From: Shewanella sp. MBTL60-112-B2
Lineage (GTDB): Bacteria; Pseudomonadota; Gammaproteobacteria; Enterobacterales; Shewanellaceae
Direction: 5' to 3'
NCBI RefSeq assembly: GCF_019655055.1
Contig: NZ_BPFA01000014.1
Span: forward strand, 48,895 to 112,894
DNA: 64,000 nt
A model generated the notes under the pieces. It was not told the origin of the DNA, did not search any database, and worked only from the letters and a program-made list of their open reading frames with translations. How positions within the stretch are numbered: position 1 is the first letter of the stretch; the number at the start of each line of letters is the position of its first letter. Positions 57,146 to 64,000 of the stretch are shown here, piece by piece. Made by a program: the position numbers and the translations under genes.

Positions 57146-57895
57146 TTAATCTGAAGATTTTGGCGCGTGGCCTGCACGACTCGCGCTTGCCGTTGACCAA
57201 CTAGGGCGCTTAACTTTTCGTTTTGCCTGTATTGGTGTTAACGGCGTTTCTAATTTTTTTGCCACCAGCACATAGACGCTCCCCGTACTAGGCAACCAGG
57301 ATTTAAGCGCATGCGACCATATACTGTCAGTTTTCACATCTCTAAGCATATGGTGATGCAATAAACGTTCATCAGCGACCACTTGATAGCCCAATAGGCC
57401 TAACCAGTCTTTTACCCTTGAGGGCATAAAGAAACGACCGCACCAAGGGATCTCTTGTTGATAGTTAGGTAATACTTTCCCCATAAACATAGGACTAAGG
57501 GGATTGAATCCGGTTATCACAAGATGGCCACCAGCAATGAGAACTCTATCAACTTCACGCAGCACCCGATAAGGATCGGCTTCAAACTCAAGTAAGAAGT
57601 TCATCACTACCGCATCAATACTGGTGTTTTGGATCGGTAACTGGCAGTAATCCCCCTCAATATTTGCCTGAGCCTCATCGAATAAAGAATACTGTCGGCT
57701 AATGCCTACGCCTTTTTTTGCCATTTTATGACTTAAAGGACCTAAATTAAGCATGAAATAACCAAAAATTCTTGGCCACCATGGAGATAAAGCCTGCTCT
57801 ACGCTTTGGCGTATAACCGGCCCATTAGGGAGTTCAGACCAATGATAAGGCTTTAAGGGTAATTCAGACTGTGACAAATCAATCTCCAAAATCAC
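57146..57895 (-). CDS. YafS-like class I SAM methyltransferase
   Basis: 249 residues, with a GTG start at 57895. The methyltransferase core lies in the middle (SIDAVVMNFLLEFEADPYRV, EVDRVLIAGGHLVITGFNPL), while the glycine loop is weak (ISRQYSLFDEAQANIEG). In E. coli yafS sits between gloB and rnhA, the same position as here, which supports the assignment. It is divergent from gloB. The substrate is unknown. Confidence 0.8.
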   Translation of the reverse strand: MILEIDLSQSELPLKPYHWSELPNGPVIRQSVEQALSPWWPRIFGYFMLNLGPLSHKMAKKGVGISRQYSLFDEAQANIEGDYCQLPIQNTSIDAVVMNFLLEFEADPYRVLREVDRVLIAGGHLVITGFNPLSPMFMGKVLPNYQQEIPWCGRFFMPSRVKDWLGLLGYQVVADERLLHHHMLRDVKTDSIWSHALKSWLPSTGSVYVLVAKKLETPLTPIQAKRKVKRPSWSTASASRAGHAPKSSD

Positions 57896-58016
57896 TAATG
57901 CTCTACTTTAATAACGAAAGCGGTATACAAGCAATAGCTTTGCTCAGTAAACTGAGTTTAGTGCTCAAATTAATTTTGCGGCAGCGCTTAATTACATTAA
58001 ATGAGAGAGTTTAGAC

Positions 58017-58808
58017 ATGTTGCATATCACCCCATTATCCGCGTTCAATGATAATTATATCTGGGCGTTCCAATCTCAGCAAAATAGTGGCGCCCATAAC
58101 AGTGGCGTCTATGTCGTCGATCCCGGCGATGCTCAAGTCGTCATCGACTATCTGCACCAAACAGAACAGACACTGCTAGGCATACTTATTACCCATCATC
58201 ATCACGACCACACTGGCGGGATCGAGCAATTAATCCGTCAATTTGGTGATCACATCGCAGTTTATGGTCCGCAATGCGAAAACATTATCGGTGTAAACCA
58301 CCCTATTGCGACCAGCGGTAATATCACCCTCGCAAATACAGATGTTAATGCAAAGGTTATTCAATTGCCTGGGCATACTTTAGGTCATATCGCTTATTTA
58401 ATTGAAGACGTATTGTTTTGTGGTGATACCTTGTTTAGTGCAGGCTGTGGCCGCCTGTTTGAAGGTAGTGCCGAACAGATGTACCAGTCACTGAGTCAAT
58501 TAAGTCAGCTACCCGACGATACTAAAGTTTGCTGCGCTCACGAATACACCTTAGCGAACCTGGCATTTGCCAACAAAGTTGAGCCCAATAACGCTGCGCT
58601 CATAGATTACACAAAAAAGGCCCATGCCCTTCGAGGTCAAAATAATCCGACCTTGCCTTCATCAATTGGCCAAGAAAAGGCAATTAACCCCTTTTTAAGA
58701 AGCGATAGCGAGGAAATTTGGCAATCTTTATCCATTCAATTCCAACAACCTATCGATAATCCATTGCAAAGCTTCTCACTTCTACGCCAATGGAAAGACA
58801 ATTTCTAA
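58017..58808 (+). CDS. gloB: Hydroxyacylglutathione hydrolase (glyoxalase II)
   Basis: Hydrolyses S-lactoylglutathione to lactate and glutathione in methylglyoxal detoxification. The 263-residue metallo-beta-lactamase fold protein has THHHHDHTGG for binuclear metal binding, the later LPGHTLGHIAY and LFCGDTLFSAGCGR, and AHEYTLANLAFA. The C-terminal substrate-binding domain is complete. A terminator separates it from mltD. Confidence 0.97.
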   Translation: MLHITPLSAFNDNYIWAFQSQQNSGAHNSGVYVVDPGDAQVVIDYLHQTEQTLLGILITHHHHDHTGGIEQLIRQFGDHIAVYGPQCENIIGVNHPIATSGNITLANTDVNAKVIQLPGHTLGHIAYLIEDVLFCGDTLFSAGCGRLFEGSAEQMYQSLSQLSQLPDDTKVCCAHEYTLANLAFANKVEPNNAALIDYTKKAHALRGQNNPTLPSSIGQEKAINPFLRSDSEEIWQSLSIQFQQPIDNPLQSFSLLRQWKDNF

Positions 58809-58845
58809 AAAATAATCTACAATAGCTCGCTATTCCAGCGCCACT

Positions 58846-58870
58846 AAGCCAGATTTTTTCTGGCTTTTTT
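58846..58870 (+). terminator. Terminator of gloB
   Basis: AAGCCAGA and TCTGGCTT form an 8-bp stem around a short T-rich loop, followed by a T-run, 37 bp past the gloB stop. Confidence 0.8.
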
Positions 58871-58898
58871 GAGCCTAAGTTAAGGATACAGATTTTAG

Positions 58899-60458
58899 AT
58901 GCGCGTACCATTTTTATTTGTCGCAGGGGGCATTGCCCTGTTGACAGGTTGTCAAACTTTAGACAACCAACAGACTTCGGAAGGGATCCCTGCCAAGCCA
59001 GTTGCAGTTGAGAAAGTCGCCCCAAAACCTATTGAACCTGAAGTTGTTAAGGTTGTTGAAGTTACCGATATTTGGCAACGGATCCGTCTTAATATGCAGA
59101 TGGAAGTACCTGATGAAAAACTGGTTCGCCAATATCGCGACTGGTACATCAAACACCCTCAACATTTAGAGCGCGTATCTGAGCGAGCGACGCCATTTAT
59201 GTATTTGATAGTCGATGAGATTGAGAAACGTAATCTTCCTATCGAGTTGGCTCTGCTACCTATTGTTGAAAGTGCTTTCGATCCTTTTGCTTATTCACAT
59301 GGCGCAGCATCAGGCCTTTGGCAATTCACTTCGCCAATGGCGCGTCACTTCGGCCTACAGATGAACTGGTGGTATGACGGTCGCAGAGATGTCCCCGCAG
59401 CCACGATAGCCGCTTTAGATATGCTTGAGTACCTTCATGGTAAAACAGGCCAAAACTGGCTATACGCCATTGCCGCCTATAATACCGGCGAAGGTCGCGT
59501 GATCAACGCCGCTAAGCGAAATAAGAAAAAAGGCATATCGACTGACTTTTTTAGCCTTAATCTACCAACAGAAACCGAGCGCTATGTTCCTCAGTTACTT
59601 GCATTAGCCGATGTGATCAAAAATGCCGATAAGTATGGCATTAAACTGACACCAATCAGCAACAAGCCTCAAATTGAAGTCATCGATATTGGTAGTCAAA
59701 TTGATTTAGCGCTAGCCGCTGATCTTGCCAATATGACTACATCTGAGCTACACAAGTTAAACCCTGGATTTAACCGCTGGGCGACGGCTCCTGAAGGCCC
59801 CCATAAACTGGTACTGCCTGTTGCTAAAGCCGATGCTTTTAAACTCGCGTTAAATGATACTAGCACAACGGTTCGCCTAAACTGGGAACGCTATAAGATT
59901 AAGTCAGGAGACAGCTTAGGCTTAATTGCAAAACGTTATCGCACTACGATTTCGGCATTAAAAGCGGTCAACGATATCAATGGCAACACCATTATTGTAG
60001 GTAAGTATCTGTTGATCCCGGTTTCAGCTAAGAACCTTGATGAATATCTGTTATCAACCGATCAACGTCTAGTACGTAAGCAAAATAAAGCCCGTGGTGC
60101 CAGTAAAATTACTTACAAGGTCCGTTCGGGTGATTCACTGTGGAAAATTGCGAAACAGCACAAGGTTAAAACTGCTCAGTTAGCCAGCTGGAACAGTATG
60201 GCGCCTAAAGATCCGCTACAGATAGGCCAGAAGCTAGTGATTTGGTCTGGTACCGTATCTAAAAAGAGTGGCTTAAGTGAAGTCATGCGTACCGTTAACT
60301 ATAAGGTTCGCAATGGTGACTCTTTAGCTCGTATCGCTAGCAAGTTCAATGTCAGCGTTAATGATCTCGTGCGTTGGAACGAACTTGAAAAGAGCAAGTA
60401 TATCCAACCGGGTCAAATGCTTAAGCTCTATGTTGATATGACAAAAGTCAGAACATAA
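58899..60458 (+). CDS. mltD: Membrane-bound lytic murein transglycosylase D
   Basis: Outer-membrane lipoprotein that cleaves peptidoglycan glycan strands. The 519 residues have a lipobox (LLTGC, Cys18), a lytic transglycosylase domain (about 105-250) with catalytic Glu in LLPIVESAFDPFA followed by SGLWQFTSPMARHFG and YNTGEGRV, and three LysM repeats (about 338-382, 402-446 and 469-513, each starting YKI/YKV-(R/K)(S/N)GDSL). It follows gloB as in many relatives; a strong terminator follows. Confidence 0.96.
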   Translation: MRVPFLFVAGGIALLTGCQTLDNQQTSEGIPAKPVAVEKVAPKPIEPEVVKVVEVTDIWQRIRLNMQMEVPDEKLVRQYRDWYIKHPQHLERVSERATPFMYLIVDEIEKRNLPIELALLPIVESAFDPFAYSHGAASGLWQFTSPMARHFGLQMNWWYDGRRDVPAATIAALDMLEYLHGKTGQNWLYAIAAYNTGEGRVINAAKRNKKKGISTDFFSLNLPTETERYVPQLLALADVIKNADKYGIKLTPISNKPQIEVIDIGSQIDLALAADLANMTTSELHKLNPGFNRWATAPEGPHKLVLPVAKADAFKLALNDTSTTVRLNWERYKIKSGDSLGLIAKRYRTTISALKAVNDINGNTIIVGKYLLIPVSAKNLDEYLLSTDQRLVRKQNKARGASKITYKVRSGDSLWKIAKQHKVKTAQLASWNSMAPKDPLQIGQKLVIWSGTVSKKSGLSEVMRTVNYKVRNGDSLARIASKFNVSVNDLVRWNELEKSKYIQPGQMLKLYVDMTKVRT

Positions 60459-60470
60459 ATTATCCCCATT

Positions 60471-60498
60471 AAAAAGGCGACCTAAGGTCGCCTTTTTT
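60471..60498 (+). terminator. Terminator of mltD
   Basis: AAAAAGGCGACC and GGTCGCCTTTTT form a 12-bp stem with a TAA loop and a T-run, 12 bp past the mltD stop. It may also serve the convergent gene at 60519. Confidence 0.92.
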
Positions 60499-60518
60499 GT
60501 CACTCGCAATAAGTTAAC

Positions 60519-61079
60519 TTAGTAGCTATATATTACCGGAAGCATTGCTGGCACTTGAGATTCAGTCGCACGCCCGCCAAAGGTAGCTTTAAGGCTATAA
60601 CCTTCACCTATGTTTACCGCGATATCAGCAGGTATTTTAAACTCGACTCGCTGAGTCTTACCCGCTGGCATCACCAGCTCCCGAATGGCCTGAGTAAACA
60701 TCATTTCATTGGACCAAGCCCAGACTCGCTTGCCTTGAGGATCGAGCAACCAAAGGTCTGCCGTCATTCCAGATGAAAACATCAAGGGCACGCCATAAGA
60801 CTGATTATTCGTATACTCCAGCGTAATATCAGCCTTGTTTTTCACTATTAGTTGAGCATCTAATAGTCCTTGACTCACAGCTTTACCCTCCTTAACGTAA
60901 CGCTGTTCACCGTTAGCACCACCAACAATAGTTGGGTTACTTGCAGCTGGAGACGGCTCAAGTTGAGCACTCGGAGCGCTTGGCGCTGCGCTCTTATTCA
61001 AATTGTTGCCTTCTGTTTGCTGACCAGAACAGCCCAGTAAACTTATTGCTATTAAAGGGAGTAGAAGTGTCTTAGCCAT
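60519..61079 (-). CDS. Lipoprotein with BsuPI-type domain
   Basis: 186 residues with a lipobox (SLLGC, Cys17) and a low-complexity Ala/Pro/Ser linker to about residue 50. The C-terminal domain (about 75-180: ADITLEYTNNQSYGVPLMFS, LWLLDPQGKRVWAWSN, AGKTQRVEFKIP) resembles the BsuPI intracellular proteinase inhibitor domain, an immunoglobulin-like fold. Inhibitor function in an outer-membrane lipoprotein is unproven. The start overlaps the asmA-family stop by one base with a GGAGG site, so the two are coupled. Confidence 0.8.
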   Translation of the reverse strand: MAKTLLLPLIAISLLGCSGQQTEGNNLNKSAAPSAPSAQLEPSPAASNPTIVGGANGEQRYVKEGKAVSQGLLDAQLIVKNKADITLEYTNNQSYGVPLMFSSGMTADLWLLDPQGKRVWAWSNEMMFTQAIRELVMPAGKTQRVEFKIPADIAVNIGEGYSLKATFGGRATESQVPAMLPVIYSY

Positions 61080-62905
61080 TAAAAACCTCCAAATTTCTTA
61101 AATAAGCTGTCTTTTAGCTTATTCGTTTCATCTTTAAGTTTTGAGTCCAGTAAGGCTTTAGTGTCTAACGCAAATTTAGGCTCTGACATAGTACCGCTAA
61201 TCGCAAATGGGATCTCGACACCATACAGTGAGTCGCGAGTATCGCCGCCTTGCCCTTCAAGTGAACCAACTACAGACGTGGTTAATTTATAATCTAATGC
61301 CTCACTGATAATGTTTGCCGTACCAGCCCCTTGCAGACGAATAAGCGGTGAAGCCATATCCAGATCAGGATTTGTAACTACACCCTTGGCGACATTAAAT
61401 GAGCCTGTCATGCTAGTAAAATCAGTCTTCTTTTCAGTAGAGCCTGCAGTTGCCGACAGATCGCCACCCAACTTAGCTTTTGCTTCGCGGATCATCTGTG
61501 GAATATTAACGCCATGGATTGCACCATCGGCAATTTCAAACTGGCCGTTTGCCACAAGATTTCGCTTCAAGTTATCAGGAAGCAAGCTACGTCCCTTACC
61601 CGCTACGTTAAAGTTTGCCTTACCGTCGAGCAGATCGACGTCGGCCATATCGATTAGCAAGGCACGAATGTCCACACCCGATAGACGCTTATCAAACTGA
61701 TAGCTAGCCACCTTTTCTCGGCCATCAAGTTTTGCCGTCACATTGATTTTTCCGCCATAAAGATCGGCTGATAGTTGCTTAATATCGGCTACGCCGCCTT
61801 TCATCAGCAGCTTCATCACCCAGTTTTCAGTCTTTAAGTTTGCCACTTTAACCGACTTAATCCGTACATCGACGTCAAGATTAACTGACTTCATCGCGGT
61901 TAAATCTGGCTCAACTGCCTTAGATGGATTTGCTGTTGGCTTATCTTGATTAGCCGGCTCGCCCTCTTGCTTTGGCAATAGCGCATCAAGGTCGACATCG
62001 CCTACTTCAAGCTTGGCGACTACCTGAGGTACTTTACTTCCGTATGCAATATCGAGCTTACCAGTCGCATTGATATTAGCGGCATTAAAGCTTGAGAGCA
62101 CTAGGCTCAATGTTTGCTTATCTAACGCCACGACTAAAGAGGTGGCTAAGTCGGCCTTTAGGCTGCCATTTGGTATGCCTTCACCAGTGACTTGGTTGTT
62201 AACCACGAAATCATTGATGGTAATTGTCTGTAGATCTTGCGCGACCTTTATCTGCCCTTGACCTTGGCTAGTTACGGCCATATCAGGCAAGGTGGCAGAA
62301 AACTCATAATTTAGCGGTGCAAACTCGCCCAATTGGAATCTACCTAGCGTTAACTCTTTTAAGGCAAAAACTTGTTCGGTTTGGCTTAAATGATCAATGT
62401 TAGTTATTTGGGTATTGGTGATTGCAATGCCGCCGATATCGAGCCGTGCTAGCGTAGCATTACTCGAAGCTGTACTTTGCGTAGCACCTTCTGAGGTAGC
62501 CTTGTTATCTGCGTTACCCGCCAAACCATCAAAACTGGTTCGACCATCCTTTTGCGTTTCCAGCTTCAAGGTTAAACCATCAAGATTGAGTTGAGAGATC
62601 TCAACCTCTTTCTTTAATAGCGGCATTAATGCAACTTCAGCCACCACCTCATTGACAGACACCATGGAGGCATTTTTAAAGCCTTGAGGATTTGACAGGG
62701 TAATTTTGCCTAACTTTATTCCCAAACTAGGGAAAAAAGTCCACGATAAGTCACTACCAATTGCCAACTCGCGCCCTGTCTGCAGCTTCACTAGGTCAAC
62801 GATTTGAGGCTTAAAATCATTAGGGTCAAAAATCACTGTGATATATAGCACCAAAGCGAGGACTAATCCTAAGAGTGTTATAAAAAACCATTTTAAAAAT
62901 TTCAT
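61079..62905 (-). CDS. AsmA-family membrane-anchored protein
   Basis: About 608 residues from the Met at 62905 (MKFLKWFF), preceded by GGGAT; an upstream Met lacks a site. One N-terminal helix, then a long beta-rich periplasmic AsmA-type domain (DLSWTFFPSLGIKLGKITLS near the start, then repeated strands, and GKGRSLLPDNLKRNL, ADGAIHGVNIPQMIREAKA toward the end). AsmA-like proteins act in outer-membrane biogenesis and intermembrane phospholipid transport. The coupled downstream lipoprotein may be a partner. Confidence 0.93.
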   Translation of the reverse strand: MKFLKWFFITLLGLVLALVLYITVIFDPNDFKPQIVDLVKLQTGRELAIGSDLSWTFFPSLGIKLGKITLSNPQGFKNASMVSVNEVVAEVALMPLLKKEVEISQLNLDGLTLKLETQKDGRTSFDGLAGNADNKATSEGATQSTASSNATLARLDIGGIAITNTQITNIDHLSQTEQVFALKELTLGRFQLGEFAPLNYEFSATLPDMAVTSQGQGQIKVAQDLQTITINDFVVNNQVTGEGIPNGSLKADLATSLVVALDKQTLSLVLSSFNAANINATGKLDIAYGSKVPQVVAKLEVGDVDLDALLPKQEGEPANQDKPTANPSKAVEPDLTAMKSVNLDVDVRIKSVKVANLKTENWVMKLLMKGGVADIKQLSADLYGGKINVTAKLDGREKVASYQFDKRLSGVDIRALLIDMADVDLLDGKANFNVAGKGRSLLPDNLKRNLVANGQFEIADGAIHGVNIPQMIREAKAKLGGDLSATAGSTEKKTDFTSMTGSFNVAKGVVTNPDLDMASPLIRLQGAGTANIISEALDYKLTTSVVGSLEGQGGDTRDSLYGVEIPFAISGTMSEPKFALDTKALLDSKLKDETNKLKDSLFKKFGGF

Positions 62906-62979
62906 AGCAGATCCCATCTGTTATCACTAAAAGACTCAGAAAAGTGCACCTTTTTAAAGAGTCTAATTTGAAGAAATAA

Positions 62980-63477
62980 TTATAAATTGAGTACCGAAAT
63001 GTCTAGCGCCTCATTCGATAAAGCGACTCCATTACCATCGGCATAGATGAATGAATGGGGTGAAATAATAACGCCGTAAATTTCAACAGCAATGTTAACT
63101 TCACCAATACCTTTTTTCACTGTTTTTATTGGGTTAGCACCAATAGCTTGAATTCCGAGATCAATTGTTTTCAATGCACCTACATCACGAACACAGCCCA
63201 AAATAACCACTCCATTCCAACCATTATCAGCAGCACTTTGAGCAATCATGTCGCCTAATAGGGCACAATCCATTCCTCCTTGCCCATCGACAACTAAGAC
63301 TTTACCTCGACCATCTTGCGCAAGTAACTCTTTGACTTTTGAGTTGTCTCGATAGCATTTTACTGTGACAACTTCCCCCCAAAAGCACTCTTGTTTACCA
63401 TAAGAAATAAACATAGGCGGGAGTAGTGTGAGTTTGTCGCCATAAGCGTCGAATAAATCGGGTAACAGATCTAGCAT
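62980..63477 (-). CDS. RraA-like protein (RNase E regulator / aldolase family)
   Basis: 165 residues from the Met at 63477 (MLDLLPDLFDAYGDK), preceded by GGAGG. The protein follows RraA along its length: TVKCYRDNSKVKELL, GRGKVLVVDGQGGMD, ILGCVRDVGALKTIDLGIQA, GEVNIAVEIYGV. The family includes the RNase E inhibitor RraA and HMG/oxaloacetate aldolases; the metal-binding Asp of aldolases (in GCVRDVGAL) is present, so either function is possible. It is monocistronic. Confidence 0.85.
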   Translation of the reverse strand: MLDLLPDLFDAYGDKLTLLPPMFISYGKQECFWGEVVTVKCYRDNSKVKELLAQDGRGKVLVVDGQGGMDCALLGDMIAQSAADNGWNGVVILGCVRDVGALKTIDLGIQAIGANPIKTVKKGIGEVNIAVEIYGVIISPHSFIYADGNGVALSNEALDISVLNL

Positions 63478-63663
63478 CAAGCCTCCATGCGTGGGTAGAA
63501 GTAAACTCCTTCTTAGACTGACAGGTAAGGAGTCGAAACCCAAGTATTAACGCAGAAATTTATCATAATTTATGTCATCGAGACTTTTCCAAGAACAAAA
63601 TACAAACTATAATATTACTCAATGTCTTAAACAGACTCCTCTGTAAGTTAGCCGTAGGTAAAA

Positions 63664-63981
63664 ATGAACACTAATATCGAATTAGAAAGTGCTATCGCTG
63701 CACTTGATCAGTATGGTTATGATAAAAAGAATTCAAGTGATTTAGAGCAAGCTCGCAATAAAACCCAGATGTTGAAATATATCGACTCACTAGACTTTAG
63801 TCTTCGTCGATTATTAATCTTACAAGAAGCGGTTAATGAGCAAGTCGAAAAAGAAAAAAAGTTAATCGCTCAGAAAGAAAGCATTCAGACTTATAAAACA
63901 AAAATCATTAATCTTTCACGCCAATATAACCTTTCTTACGATGAAGTTGTGCAGATTATGAAGAAGCAAGAAAACGGTTAA
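63664..63981 (+). CDS. Small coiled-coil hypothetical protein, 105 aa
   Basis: 105 residues, mostly helical and charged, with a coiled-coil-like segment around 50-80 (ILQEAVNEQVEKEKKLIAQK, then KESIQTYKTKIIN). It ends LSRQYNLSYDEVVQIMKKQ, a short helix-rich tail. No signal peptide. Family not recognised; the layout faintly recalls nucleoid-associated or toxin/antitoxin-type small proteins but no specific match is claimed. Transcription is divergent from the RraA-like gene. Confidence 0.6.
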   Translation: MNTNIELESAIAALDQYGYDKKNSSDLEQARNKTQMLKYIDSLDFSLRRLLILQEAVNEQVEKEKKLIAQKESIQTYKTKIINLSRQYNLSYDEVVQIMKKQENG

Positions 63982-64000
63982 AACCCTAGTTTCATATCCG

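Overview
The window reads as chromosomal DNA of a marine gammaproteobacterium, most likely Shewanella or a close relative. This rests on remembered gene orders and protein resemblance, not on a search. Pointers are the yebC-ruvC-ruvA-ruvB block next to aspS, the yafS-like / gloB / mltD / rnhA / dnaQ / tRNA-Asp neighbourhood, the thiC-thiDE-thiF-thiS-thiG-thiH operon with a fused ThiD-ThiE, the several c-di-GMP and chemotaxis proteins, and short dispersed repeats with TACCAATCAGTATAA-type ends. No integrase, transposase, phage gene or CRISPR array was seen.

Layout. 1-2556: a TonB-dependent receptor cut by the window edge, with a perfect CRP-type palindrome about 290 bp upstream. 3397-8258: DNA recombination and translation block on the minus strand (ruvB, ruvA, ruvC, yebC, aspS). 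8429-11239: a large diguanylate cyclase with three tandem periplasmic solute-binding domains. 11389-19100: a seven-gene plus-strand run. It starts with the tRNA-modification pair cmoA-cmoB, then encodes a retropepsin-like lipoprotein, a membrane protein with an inactive transglutaminase domain, an ATP-grasp ligase, an M3-peptidase-like protein without its zinc motif, and a secreted helical protein. The five genes after cmoB are the best candidate for a poorly described system. 19145-23117: repeats, a CHASE3-HAMP-GGDEF cyclase, a small flagellar-hook-like protein, a single-domain response regulator and two small unknown genes. 23228-30017: thiamine biosynthesis operon headed by a TPP riboswitch.

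30228-44521: a decayed ORF, a hemolysin III family protein, a DTW-domain protein, peptide deformylase, a POT transporter, a small beta-barrel-like protein, an alkyltransferase-like protein, a DUF3108-type protein, a class II amidotransferase, FadE, a radical SAM protein and catalase-peroxidase KatG. 44750-52229: two small secreted proteins, a serine/threonine-type transporter, a chemoreceptor gene broken by two frameshifts (one in a CAGT repeat) and a CPA1 antiporter. 52387-53326: compound tandem repeats, a decayed tRNA, and four tandem tRNA-Asp genes behind a near-consensus promoter. 53406-63981: a TIGR03503-type protein, dnaQ, rnhA, a LysR regulator, a YafS-like methyltransferase, gloB, mltD, a BsuPI-domain lipoprotein, an AsmA-family protein, an RraA-like protein and a small coiled-coil protein.

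Functionally the window is mostly core housekeeping (recombination, tRNA charging and modification, replication proofreading, thiamine, fatty acid oxidation, peroxide defence), with accessory signalling and envelope genes between the blocks. Start codons were chosen from ribosome-binding-site position and remembered family lengths. Domain assignments come from reading the translations, so family names given with lower confidence should be treated as proposals.
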